Assembly (NCBI GenBank): GCA_012934845.2
Contig: WNNJ02003704.1
Location: forward strand, 186,001 to 250,000
From: Pomphorhynchus laevis
Taxonomy: Eukaryota > Acanthocephala > Palaeacanthocephala > Echinorhynchida > Pomphorhynchidae
Reading direction: 5' to 3'
DNA: 64,000 bases
The notes beneath the pieces were generated by a model that saw only the letters and a program-made list of their open reading frames with translations, did not search any database and was not told the origin of the DNA. Positions 21,850 through 32,751 of this stretch are shown here, in pieces. Position 1 is the stretch's first letter. Each line of letters begins with the position of its first letter. A program made the position numbers and the translations under genes.

Positions 21850-24800
21850 TTTTTTTAAGTTAAAAACTAGTTATTAAAGTGAAATACAATTGCATGGGTT
21901 GCCCGCAAACGGGCCCCATATTATTACTTAGATAACGTTTAATAAAAAGTAGGGGGTCATTGGGCTTCGGAATCAAGATTGCATAAGACTCTCCCTGACG
22001 CATGCTGAATTTTTCCGATGAATTGCAGCACTTATGCGATGTAGGAAATGGATTTTGCCTGGGCGTCGTTTGTAGCTAGCCTCAGTCGCTTCCCAATTAG
22101 TTCAAAGAGGGTGGTGGCTTCACATCTTAAGGCGCCGATTGACTCGACAGCTACTCGGACGAAGCTGCAAAATGAAGGATCCAGACATGTATATTTGATC
22201 CGTCTCCTGCGTTCGGCTTCCGTGGCCAGAGCTCCAGAACCTACTGTAAAACAATCTACGTGAGACGGAGATAGGGTGTTCACGCAAGTGTGGTCCCATA
22301 CTAGTAAACGTCAACAGTCCCATGGTACGAAAGTGGCCCCATCTGGTCTCTTATTGTCAGTTCGGGACATACCACAGGGATCCAAGGAGCAGGTGTAACC
22401 CGCTGCTGATAAAGCTGCCTTAATTATTCAATTCACTTGGACATGTCGGAAGTGGCGGCCGATAGACCTTTTGCAGTCTAACCCATGCCGACCTAGTATA
22501 TCTACAATTGCGCATCACTTACAAGTAAGTAAGGCACAAAGCGGCAATCCCAAACGAAGGTCAATTGAGATGCGAATCCCCTCGTTGTCTAATCTTGTTC
22601 CGATTGCCGCGTTTGGTATTGCCTGTAGGAATACTCCTGCAGTTGGTGCGGCCACGACCAGCAATCGTGTTCTTTCTATTATGTTTGGGGCAGAGTCTAA
22701 TAGCTGCTTGAATATTAGTTTTTGAATCGGGGCACTACAAGATTTCTGACGCTCTGGATTATCAGGATGATCTGATCCTAGGCTCAATAACCACCTCGAC
22801 CTTCCAAGCTCGAATTCGGTGTCTGTATGCGAGAAAACGGGGCAGCGTGCCAACAGTCGCTCGACCAACCCCTGTGTTGTGGATACCGATGACAGGAATG
22901 CTGGAAGGGCAGTATTGATGACTGACGCAATCCCTAGACCACCAAGGGTGATCGGGAGGGTCGCCTGTGTCCAGGCTTGTTCGTCAATGCTAACATTTAA
23001 CAGATACTCCAGAGAAGAACGAAGAACTACGTCAAAACTTAAAAGGCCTGCATGTAAAAAGGCGGTGATGTACGAAGCAAATACGATAACTTCGTCCCAC
23101 CCACGCAGTGCCGCAACAAATAAAGACTGTCATGTCTTGCGAGGAATTAAAGTCTAGTACTCATCTTTGTTAAGTTAGAAGTCGCTCTATCTAATAATCC
23201 ATCGATATTGGCCTCATCGCCAGTAGAAGAACCCAGCAACGTAGAACGTTCGACTGATACTCGTTTTGATCCTGGTAGTGACAGCAAAATGGAATTAGCC
23301 ACATTCTGATTATTAGTAATGACTTCATATTTATCTTCATTCAAAACAAGTCTTAGCTCAAGTCCTCCTTCGCGAATACGACGAATGTCATAATTTAGAG
23401 GGGCTACATCCCCGGATAAGGTGGCGTCGTCTAAGTACCATATATTTAGTGGGCTATGTAATGTCTTACTTAGCCCTATAACCGCCAAGACAAATATCAT
23501 CGGTCCCAGATGGTCCCCTTGCTGCACTCCCTCCTGTGAAAGTAGGATATTCGGGCCATGAAATAACCAAGAAGTTTCGTTACAACTTGATTGCACAAAG
23601 CGGGAAATGGCAGGGATATAACGGCACTCCGACACCAACTTGAAAGGGAGACAGAATAGCAACTGCCTCATCAATAGCCAGACGACATGCTTGTTTTGGC
23701 CACCATTCTGCATAAGGCGTTACCAATGGCTATTGGGTGAAGTCCGCCATCGGTTTTTTTTGAGCGCAATCAACTTAGCTCCAAAGAAAATTGGTCTTAA
23801 GCTGAGTGGAACGCCGCCGTTTACGACCATGGACGAGAAATTAGACAAAGCCGTTAAAAGATCTTGTCTCGCAGCGGCACAGCCCGGTCCGGTAAGATCC
23901 TTCAAATGGATCGGGCTCAGACCATCGGGTCCTCCTGATGCATGGTTAGCAAAGGAGCTTATTGATTTTATAATCTCCTGCGATACCACTTGTGGGCAGC
24001 GTGTTAATGTATCCTGTGAAATGGGCAAAGACGAATCATTAATGGTAGAGCAAAGACTGGGTGGGTGCAAATGCTGTAAAATAAGAGAGGTCTTTTCATC
24101 GTAAGGGGCCAAAGTATCCTCGCACATTGCTAGTCTCATGGCGCCGCGTGCATCCCCGAGCTCAATTTTTTCGGAAATCTTGCGGCGCAATTCTTCTGCT
24201 TCGGGTCGCCTACGTGAACGCTTTTCCATACGGCTCAGTGGCAGGCGGTGGAAACCCAAATCAATCATGATATCCCAAGCTGGCGGAAAAACCACTACAT
24301 GACTCCTTTATCCAGCTGACAAGAGAAACTTCACGAGAGGGAGGCAAACAGGGACAATAGCGGGGTAAACTTAACAAATTCTTCCAGTTAATCAATTCAG
24401 AAGGAGAGATTGTGGCGGCACGCAAAAGGGAGCAAAGTTTCATTGCCACGGTGCAGCGCGCTGTCTTAGGAATTCGTCTAACAGCGCGGAATCCAGATCG
24501 AAACTGTTTCTTGACGTCTAAAACGAGGTCTTCAACTGTCGCCGACAAAGGTATCGGGTCCTGAAGAAACGCTGCTGCATCTGCTGATTTGGGGAGCAAT
24601 CCGGATCCGGGGCAGCTAACTCTTCCTACGTGTTCCCACAGCACACCGGCTAACGTTATACGGAAGGATCGGGAGCACACGCAGCATTCGCCAAATTGTT
24701 GTCTACTAATGTGTTCTTAAAGAGTGTTATTAACTTCTGGAACGAATGGTGATTTGACTTCCGCATATCCGTTTATATCCGTATTTATGGATACTGAAGC

Positions 24801-25242
24801 CTCCCGTATGTGTTAATTGAATGATCGAACGTTCGGCTGTTCGATCATTCGATGCGTCCGGGCAGTTTTAAATAAATTCGATATTTCGTCGTTGTCCTCG
24901 CCTCCATCAAATTCCCAGCAACTATCTCTTTGAATCATTGTGGTAGTAAATAGTCGACAATTCTACGTTGATAAGTTGATATTGTTGGTGCAACGAGCTT
25001 CACTACTGCTCGTTGTACTGATATTGTATTTTTTAATCTCTCAAACTTTTTTATCTAAGAATACTCAGTGATCTGATCTTAAAGCTAGACGATCTTAAAT
25101 CTGGACGATTTAAAAGCTGGACGATTTGAAATCTGAACGATCTGAAAGCTGGACTATTTGAAGTCTGGACGATCTGAAAGCTGGACGATTGTACGTATTT
25201 TAGATTGTGTGTTTAAGCTGTTATAAGTTTGTTTTAATTTAC
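21850..25242 (-). pseudogene. RLE-type LINE, R family, full-span decayed copy R-2
   Basis: Minus-strand element from ATG 24,938. N-terminal C2HC finger CCVCSRSFRITLAGVLWEHV (24,690), RRIPKTARCTVAMKL (24,480), RT with HASGGPDGLSPIHLKDL (23,950), GVQQGDHLGPMIFVLA and the catalytic box as YLDD (WYLDDAT, 23,435). Then RARLL-like VVAAPTAGVFLQAIPNA and ISIDLRLGLPLC (22,650), and the endonuclease with CVNTLSPSH and IKYTCLDPSFCSFV (22,280-22,160). Two in-frame stops precede 24,680; frameshifts occur near 24,290 and 23,715 and further on, so it is inactive. The insertion is bounded by a 13-bp duplication, TTTTTTAAATAAT. Its 5' leader contains a 15-16-bp minisatellite. A 12-bp inverted repeat lies at 24,819-24,850. 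Confidence 0.85.
25083..25194. repeat. 15-16-bp minisatellite in R-2 leader
   Basis: About seven units of the type AGCTGGACGATCTGAA alternating with ATCTGGACGATTTGAA, so a higher-order unit of about 31 bp is visible. In R-2 (minus) sense it lies upstream of the ORF start at 24,938. Confidence 0.85.
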
Positions 25243-25725
25243 TTTTTTAAATAATACTTCCAAATATTAAAAAAATGTAAAATTGAATATCGTCAAATAT
25301 TTAAGAGCATGGCTGATCAAATTATAGTATGTTATATAGCATAAAAATTAGTTTATAATAGCAATACAAAAGTTTGTATTTGTGCTTAAAAATTTTGAGA
25401 TTTTATAATTTTAATTTACTTTTTTGACGAAAAAATGAAAAAAAACAAATTTTTCTGTGAATATACATTATTTAAAGATCAAACTTACCAGTTATGTCAA
25501 GATGCATAATGAGTATTTTATGTGATTTTTTAACCACAACGCTCTTATATTTGAGATTTAATTTAATTTTTAATTAAAAAAAAATTAATGTTTTTTATAC
25601 TCAACTTGGTTTCTACAAAATAAAATTGACATAGTCGATACGCATATTTATACTGCTTAAAATTAGCCAAAAGATTTTTTTATTTGCTTTGGAGAACCAA
25701 ACCGTCAAGGTCCAAAATGTTAATA
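25243..25725. repeat. Merlin right arm, outer part
   Basis: Begins with the second copy of TTTTTTAAATAAT, then ACTTCCAAATATTAAAAAAA, GAATATCGTCAAATATTTAA and AGCATGGCTGATCAAATTAT, the inverse of 16,735-16,800. It closes with CTCAACTTGGTTTCTACAAA and TTGGAGAACCAAACCG, the inverse of 16,495-16,590. Between about 25,330 and 25,580 it carries AT-rich sequence not obvious in the left arm. Confidence 0.8.
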
Positions 25726-25979
25726 TAAATATTTTGAAATAAAATATTAAAATTACAAAAAATTTAGCCAGAAATATTTATTAATTGTAATCAAAATGTC
25801 TAATGTTAAATGACCTAGCCCACAGGCTTAGGTCTGGTCTAAACGTTTAATATCCAGACAAATGTTTCTTAGAAGGAACAACTGATGAGGTTATTTCTGA
25901 CACTCAAACAATCATGGAGTTTGGTGCAGAAATAGGTTGTTCCTCAAACCGAGGAAGTGCCAAATTGTCAGCTAAAATG

Positions 25980-28560
25980 ATCGCAAATACCGACTAGTTG
26001 GCGATTTTAATATACCCTCAGCTGGTCACATCGGGAATTATGTTTTGGATAGTAGTTTTTCCAAGTCAGATGCGGATTTGTGGAATTTTCTTACAAATGA
26101 TCTCATGTTAGAGCAACATGTGCAGTCGCCCACCAGATTCGCGCAAAACCAGGAATCTTGTCTAGATTTGGTATTTTCCAAATTAATTACAAGTGTGGGT
26201 AATATGAGCTATCAGAGTCCTATTGGATTGAGCGATCATTGCATGATCTTATTCAATTATTTTTCTAGGTGTATGATCCCAAAACTGGAAAATTTGATAG
26301 TGTTGAAAAGATCTTGGCAACAAATTGATGAAGACTCATTACGAGAGGCGGCATTAAGAACATCATTCAACTGTGCTAGTGAAGACATTGAGGTAGGTGG
26401 CATGTTATTGAATCAGGTTTAGTAGCTCTTGCAGATAAGTTTGCACCACTCCGTAGATTACCAAAAAGTAAAGCTAAATACCCTCCTTGGTTTGACACTG
26501 AATTGCGATATGCTCTCAAACATAGGAATCGTCTATTTGAACTAAGCCGTCATCAGAATAATTTTAAAAAGCGGTATACAATGTTCCGAAATTTCGTCAA
26601 TCGCCTTAAGATTACAAAAAGGCAAAGTTTTGAAGATCAATTAGCTTTACAAATTGATACAGAACCAAAAAAAATTTGGGCTTATGTGAAAGGATCCAGA
26701 GCTCTGCTACCAGCAATTTCATCTTTAAGAGACGGTAACACTCGAGTGACATCGCCAGACAGCATGGCAGAATTGTTTGCATCCGCTTTTGAGCTGACAC
26801 CAGATGCTTTCTCTAGCATATGTGGAGATGCAGCATCACAACAGGTAGAAATTGGTTCTCCAGTTTTAACGATAACAGCACATGAGGTTTTTGTTGAATT
26901 GGCTAGGTTATCTAGATCATCAGCGGCAGGCCCCGATGATATTCACCCCCAACTTCTTAAGTTACTTGCTCCTGTTCTGGCTGAGCCATTAGCCTCCATA
27001 TTTGAGCTGAGCTTGCGCATTTCAAAGTTACCTGCTGCCTGGAAAAAAACGATTGTAGTACCAATTTATAAAAATGGTGAAAAAGATGATCCGAATAACT
27101 ATAGGGCAATAAGTCTAACTAGTGTTGTATGCAAAGTGATTGAGCGCATACTAAACAGACGCATATATGATCATTTGAGTTCGCTAAGAATTCTCAATAA
27201 TGCACAGCATGGATTTCGCCCTCGGCGTTCATGTCTTACAAACTTATTACATGCTCGTGAAGATTTGGTTGGACATGTTGCTAACGGGTACTGTATCGAC
27301 GTAATATTTCTTGACTTTAGTCGGGCTTTTGATAGGGTGCCCCACAAAATGCTAATTTCCACCCTTGAGTCTTATAAAGTCAATCGCTCCATTATAAGCT
27401 GGATTCAAGATTTTCTTAAAGATAGATCATTTGCTGTTCGTGTAGGTCAATGCCTATCGTCTTATCACCTCAGGAGTACCACAGGGATCAGTCTTAGGAC
27501 CCTTGTTGTTTAACATATTTATAAATCAGCTACTAGATTTAATTGAGGACTGTAGTGTTTTAGCTTTTGCCGACGATGCAAAGGTATGGAAATTGATTAA
27601 AACCAACAAGGATCGAAATGACTTTCAAAATATCCTAAACATTGTTTATCGATGGTCTTTAAACACTGGAATTACATTGAATATTAAAAAGTGTGCACAT
27701 ATGAGATTAGGTCATAGCAATGTGAGTCAAGAATATTTTATTGGCGATGAGTTTGTTGTTTCCACGCAGTCCATTCTGGATCTTGGTATAATTGTTCAAA
27801 ACAATCTAAAAACACGTATTAACACTGATAGGATTTGTAACGCAACAAGAAGAATGACCTATATTGTCAAAAATTGCTTTAAAGATTTATCTCCCGTTTG
27901 TATTGTGCGTTTATATAATGCTCTTATAAGACCGATATTAGAATATGTGTCGCCAGTAGTCTTTCCGTGTACGCGTACAGAACTTGATCAATTAGAGCGC
28001 ATACTTCGACGGTTTACGAAATTATGTCCTCAGGTACGATATCTTCCCTATGAAGCACGAATAAAAAGTTTGAATATGCCGACAGTGCGTGAAAGGTTCC
28101 TTCTTTTCAACCTTCTAGCTATGTATCGACTAGTTAATAAAGATGAAAATTTTCCAGCAAATAGAGTTGAACTCAATGAACGGGATGGACGTAGAGGGCA
28201 CTCGAAAATACTAGTAGTACATGAGCACGGAAAATACCCTCGTCATTTCCGACTGTCTCATCGAGCGGTGAATATTTGGAATCGTCTTCCAGTTGATGTC
28301 GTTGCGGTGCATACAATCAATGAATTTAAATCCAATATAAAGAACTGGATTCGAAATGAGAACGAGTGGTGGTTGCTGCAGTACCCATGGTTCTGATATA
28401 TATACTGAACGATTTTTTTGATTTTTTTCTTGTATTTATTTGTTTTTTATGTGAGCGGTCAAAACAGCCGTATGGCTATGACCTGTATTAATTGACCTGT
28501 ATTAATAACCTGTATTAATATGACCTGTATTAATAATAACATTCGTGTATCATTAACACA
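25980..28560 (+). pseudogene. CR1-like LINE ORF2, 5'-truncated copy C2
   Basis: Opens in the endonuclease (RLVGDFNIPSAG near 26,000; PIGLSDHCMILF at 26,219), then the linker PPWFDTELRYALKHRNRLF, and RT at 26,503-27,513 (SSAAGPDDIHPQLLKLLAP, NYRAISLTSVVCKVIERIL, HGFRPRRSCLTNLL, FLDFSRAFDRVPH). A single frameshift near 27,470, just before GVPQGSVLGPLLFN, moves RT into the frame 27,503-28,396, which has FADDAKVW, LDLGIIVQNN, HILEYV-type blocks and the ending LSHRAVNIWNRLP. An earlier break lies at 26,422-26,500. The 3' end carries repeated GACCTGTATTAAT, finishing at TAATAATAAC. Copy C1 is the best relative. Confidence 0.9.
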
Positions 28561-28620
28561 ATTTAAAAAAATTGTCTTTGTTATAAATACTTACAATTTA
28601 CAATAAAAGTTCTGATTATT
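28561..28620 (+). promoter_or_regulatory. Leader with TATAAATA, start of LINE C6
   Basis: AAATTGTCTTTGTTATAAAT followed by ACTTACAATTTACAATAAAA. The same order of motifs, with TATAAATA, stands at 58,972 before R-3, and a near relative at 39,206-39,250 in front of element B. A TATA-type promoter is possible but inferred. Confidence 0.4.
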
Positions 28621-29690
28621 CAACTGATTACAATATCAAACAATAAATTATACAACAACCTTACGACGACTGCACTGCTGTAGAATTTAATATTCTTACT
28701 GCTATTCCGTAATACGATAGGATTACTTAGTAGTTACCAAGATTGTCTAACTATTAATCAAACTTACTTCAGACCGTCTTCTGCGTGCAAGTTACTTTAT
28801 TATATATCATTAATATTTCAATAATTAGAATAACACTTGGTAAAGTGAAAAATATATGAGATGTCACAAAACTGTGAAACGAAAAGAGTTTGCCAATCAA
28901 CAAGTGAGTTGCGATAGTGCGAGATGCAATATATGGACTTTCGTTGCCATTCTTTCGGACAGTTTATCCACTTACGCCTGTTATGCAGCACATTTAGGAT
29001 CAACGAGCACAATAAATAAACTTGTGGTTAAGGACAGAAAAATCCGCTATCAAACAGTTCCTTACTATTATCAAGCGCTTCAGATAAATAGTGTACCATA
29101 AACTTTTCAACTGTTGTCTCTTCGCCTGCATCAAGTTTGATTACTAATTTAAATATTCTGAACAATCCCGGTAGTCTAAAGATCTCAACTTCGCCAGTGT
29201 TTACATGCACATCGGATTTTTAATAAAGTTCAAGCCCTCCTCAACTTGCACTCGTCACCCGCTCTATTTATGATAACAATAATACATTTGTACCCTCTTT
29301 ACATAGCAACACTTCACCTTCTGGGAGATTCAGTACGATCACTTATATAAAGGTAGTGTACCTGATTCGACGTTTTATATTGGTGATATCGCGATAGCTC
29401 ATTCTGGTTACCCGCCGGTACAAATCACAGTTCAACTAACTCAGATAGCGAGGCTTTAGTTATTATGACTCCTACGACAATTAATCGTTCGAGGCCACTT
29501 CGAGATCTGAAACAAGTAAAAACCACGGTCGTTCTCGTTGTTTTCTAGTAGCAAATTTACTTGATTGAAAGTGATTCAGCAGCCTCGTCCACATAGATCA
29601 CGACGTTAATTCGTTAAACAAATTTTATCTCACCTGTCATGTTTCTTTCCACGTCAGGATAAGGACATTCGAGTTCTTAACCTTTTTAGG
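28621..29690 (+). pseudogene. CR1-like LINE 5' part with ORF1 traces (C6)
   Basis: A PHD-like half finger at about 28,905-28,985 (VSCDSARCNIWTF, then ACYAAH) is equivalent to those of C3 and C5. Near 29,670-29,690 the frame reads VLNLFRLGK, matching KSLFRLGK of the RRM in the C1 ORF1. Sequence between is unassigned. On the minus strand 29,222-29,028 another frame (EIFRLPGLFRIFKLVIKL) also looks like the end of this RRM, so a 5' inversion is possible but unproven. The element is cut at about 29,695 by an L2-like piece. Confidence 0.45.
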
Positions 29691-29699
29691 TTAGGAAAA

Positions 29700-31060
29700 T
29701 AGTAAACAGAGGGGACAAAACAACGACTTCTGAAACTCGTGTTAGATAATTCTGATGTATGCAGTCTATTTTTTAAAGAGACTGCATACATCAGAAATGG
29801 GGGGATATCTATAAAAATGGGCCGAACGATGTCGGATTTCCATAGGCAAGGACATGATGACAGATGAGATTTCTGCATGTAAGACAGGGAGAAGATAAAA
29901 TAGTAAAGGGAGGATGAGGCGAGGCGGGCACGAGTGGGATGGGATAAAGACGGGGTGTGAGAGAGAAACATGGATATTCTTGTCTGGAGAAATGACGAAC
30001 AATCATGGGGATTGATGTCGCAAGACAAATAGAAGAGAGAAAATATTGCGTTTAAAGTATGCCAGAGAGACAGCGTTGAATATAATGATTTTCTGCTACC
30101 AGTAAGAGTTTCATTTGGTACGTAGTAGATTGAGATGAGACCGGCGAAGAGCAAAATAGGAATCACGGAGAGACAGAATGAGCGAGCGGATATCACCTCA
30201 AAGAGAATAGTGATAGACTCTCAAAGCATGCCGGAGTCGACGTTTTGAGAGTAGGCATTGAATGTAAAACCATGAGGCACGATGTAAGCGGCTGTGAGGG
30301 TAAGGCTTGAAGGTCAAGAGAAGATCGAGAGTGGACGGGAGTTTATAGTCGAAAAGGAATGCGAGATTGTGAGGATAGGACGATATTATTGTGGAAGAGA
30401 ATAAAGAGGATTTAAGTAAGGTAGAGCGGAGAAGTGGGATTCCAAGATTTCTCCAAGAACAACGTAGGATGGTAAGTATGTGAAACGGGATGTGGTTGGA
30501 AGTGAGATCAAGGATGACGATAATGCGATCAGATAGACCAGGATAAAATATGAACAGTGACGTGTAGGCAGCAAAAAGATCGGAAACATCGATGATGTTG
30601 AGTTCTCCGACAAGGATATGTTTGAGGGCAGTGGAGATTAGTTTGTAGTTGTAGTTGGATATAATGTTGATGAACTGGATAGAATCGGTGGAGGAAGGGC
30701 AGTCGAGGTTGATGTTGAAGTCGCGAAGAACGAGTGAATGAATGGATGAACAAGAGCAGTGGAACAGGATGTAAGCGATACCGGTAAAAAATAAGAAGGT
30801 AGAGCTGATGAACAAGGACGGTATACAATGGTGAGATCTAAAGTGATCGGGTTTGAAGAACGACAAGTGAGCAATTCAAAAGAGCAAGGACTGAAAGGGG
30901 GAGTGATTTTGCGAATAAACGCAGGGTGACGCGCGAATGCAACGATGCGCCATGCTTAGAGAATTTAGAAGGGAATGAGCTGAGGTGGCGGGCGGATTTG
31001 ACTAGTGTATATATATCACTATAGTTTAAGTTGATATATCTGTGAGTCATTTTTACAATT
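29700..31060 (-). pseudogene. L2-like LINE, endonuclease part (copy L2-3)
   Basis: Minus-strand frames 31,050-30,838 and 30,866-30,198 carry the L2-type endonuclease: LVLRDFNINLDCPSS, ALKHILVGELNII, PGLSDRIIV, SWRNLGIPLLRSTLL and LHRASWFYIQCLLSKRRLRH, parallel to copy L2-2. The catalytic D of GDFN appears as RDFN. The frame at 30,196-29,654 covers the following linker. No RT is present: the copy ends near 29,700, so it lacks its 3' half, which is unusual for a LINE insertion. It is broken by frameshifts. Confidence 0.7.
29751..29795. repeat. 17-bp inverted repeat
   Basis: TCTGATGTATGCAGTCT and its exact complement are separated by 11 nt (29,768-29,778), right at the low-coordinate end of the L2-3 piece. 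Confidence 0.85.
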
Positions 31061-31489
31061 GAAATTTCGATGACTTTTTTATTCTACACGCTATTTTAAG
31101 CCTATCTATAAGCCATCAGCAGTACGCTACACTTTGGTAATGGTGAACTTCATCAGCTACTGATCCAATACATACGTTTCACGTTTTGGGCTCCTTTATG
31201 TTGTCTGTCGATCACTCGAGTTGTCTGCTTTTATTGGCAATTAGACTTGATGAAAGACTTTCGTCTTACATTTTGCAAATTTAATTGAAATTATTTCGGA
31301 CTTCAAATTAAATTAGCGTTGGTAGGAGAAGGTGCCACCTTAAATTTATAAATTCACCTATTTTTTTCTAATGATTACTATTTTCAAACTAGTCATATAT
31401 AGTTTATTTCCTAATTTTAATTTGATATACCTGTGCAGTCATTTTTACCATTGCAGTTTAATTATTATTATTATTATTATTTATTACAA
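31061..31489. other. Unassigned spacer with direct repeat and (TTA)n
   Basis: No coding trace. The phrase GATATACCTGTGCAGTCATT (31,426) echoes GATATATCTGTGAGTCATTT (31,033), a direct repeat about 390 bp apart. A (TTA)n tract lies at about 31,461-31,482, followed by TTATTACAAG, which resembles the inverse of the LINE tail near 47,100. Confidence 0.45.
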
Positions 31490-31585
31490 GGCATTGAATG
31501 TAAAACCATGAGGCACGATGTAAGCGGCTGTGAGGGTAAGGCTTGAAGGTCAAGAGAAGATCGAGAGTGGACGGGAGTTTATAGT
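31490..31585. repeat. 96-bp exact duplicate of L2-3 segment
   Basis: Identical base for base to 30,254-30,349 (begins GGCATTGAATGTAAAACCAT, ends GGACGGGAGTTTATAGT) and in the same orientation. In element (minus) sense it is followed by CTTGTAATAAATAATAATAA, a LINE-like (TAA)n tail. Confidence 0.9.
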
Positions 31586-31638
31586 TTGAAATTCTAAGCT
31601 GTTAACAAATAACTATTTACATTTGAGATAAAATAACA

Positions 31639-31862
31639 TACAAAGAACGATTATAGAAGAACGATTATAGAAGAACGATTATAGAAGAACGATTATAGAA
31701 GAACGATTATAGAAGAACGATTATAGAAGAACGATTATAGAAGAACGATTATAGAAGAACGATTATAGAAGAACGATTATAGAAGAACGATTATTATTAT
31801 TAAAATGTAAAATCCAATGTAAGAACGATTATAGAAGAACGATTATAGAAGAACGATTATTA
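31639..31862. repeat. 14-bp minisatellite
   Basis: About eleven copies of AAGAACGATTATAG, then an interruption containing ATGTAAAATCCAATGTAA, three more copies, and the interruption repeated at 31,857-31,884. It follows GATAAAATAACATACAAAG and precedes the ORF1 of LINE C5, the same order as in C3. Confidence 0.9.
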
Positions 31863-31901
31863 TTAAATGTAAAATCCAATGTAAACACCGTATCTCTAAA
31901 C

Positions 31902-32267
31902 GTGAGCTTAATTGATGAGTGTACATCTGTCCAAGTCCAGTGTTCAAACGATTTGTGTGACACCTGGACCACTATTTGTATGAACAAGTTAAAAAACAAT
32001 TCCGATAATGCTTATTTATGTGGCTTTTGTGCTGTGAAAGATCTCAATGTTTTGAGAAGACGTTTGGTCGAATTTGAAGCGCATAATCAATTGCTCAGGC
32101 AAACTGTTCTCGTGGACGATAAAATATCCTCTTTCAAAGCTCAACATCATGCACAAACGAGAGGACTACTTGCGTTGTCGTTGATCGTCCTTCTCCCGAT
32201 CTTTCTTTACATTTTGACAACCGAACTCGTACAACTGGCGCTCATGTCATCAGCGATATACCTGTAA
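31902..32267 (+). pseudogene. CR1-like LINE ORF1 fragment (C5), PHD-like
   Basis: 121 codons. The N-terminal part has VQCSNDLCDTW, a later single Cys (ICMNKL), and YLCGFCAVKDLN, which is the second half of a PHD-type zinc finger pattern (C-x4-C-x2-W ... C-x2-C). It leads into a short helical stretch (RRRLVEFEAHNQLLRQ) that may be a coiled coil. After about residue 85 the frame looks shifted. The downstream RRM, endonuclease and RT are absent. This copy therefore keeps its 5' end and lacks its 3' part, the reverse of normal LINE truncation. Similar fingers are seen in C1, C3 and C6. Confidence 0.55.
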
Positions 32268-32329
32268 CATCCCGTATTTGAGAGTGGGGACATTTGCGTT
32301 CTTGCTATTCCACTCCAAATTCAGTGACA

Positions 32330-32640
32330 AGACCGTATTTAATATTTATTATTCAAAATTTTATTATTTAATATTTACAATATATTTATTATATATTATA
32401 TACATAATATATAATATATAATTTAGCATATAATTTATATACTATTTATCATATTATAATTCGTTATTTTAAGTTGTTTTTATCGCGAGATACGTTTCAT
32501 TTTTTAATTTTTCTAAGGCACATGTAATATTTATTTGCTTTATTTGTCTCCCATTTGTTTTTTTAAAGTAGTTTATTTTCTGAAAAGATGTCAATTATGT
32601 AAATAATTGACATCTTAATTGTTGATTATTATAAGTGTGA
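32330..32640. other. AT-rich spacer with a hairpin
   Basis: Mostly A/T with ATATATTATATA-type repeats and no frame. A perfect 14-bp inverted repeat with a GTAA loop lies at 32,585-32,616 (AAGATGTCAATTAT and its complement). Confidence 0.6.
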
Positions 32641-32751
32641 TATTATAATTATTATTATAATTATTATAATAATTATTGAAGAAAATTTAAAACTAGCAAA
32701 TTACAATAAAATAACATACAAAAGGATAATCTGACACATATTATTATCATC
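32641..32751 (+). promoter_or_regulatory. 5' leader of element E
   Basis: Starts in an ATTATTATAATTATT-type tract, then AAACTAGCAAATTACAATAA and AATAACATACAAAAGG up to the ATG at 32,752. It shares ACAATAAAATAACATACA with the leader of element B. The 29-nt hairpin seen in A, B and D1 is not found here. Confidence 0.45.

Noticed and set aside
24819-24850. 12-bp inverted repeat as a terminator or regulatory hairpin
   Set aside because: It lies inside the degraded N-terminal coding part of R-2 and has no counterpart in R-1 or R-3.
29028-29210. Minus-strand frame resembling an RRM end, read as proof of 5' inversion in C6
   Set aside because: The similarity is short and weak, and a plus-strand RRM trace exists near 29,680, so inversion is only a possibility.
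31639-31862. CRISPR-like regular repeat array
   Set aside because: Units are 14 bp and contiguous without unique spacers, and the context is eukaryotic LINE leader, so it is a minisatellite.
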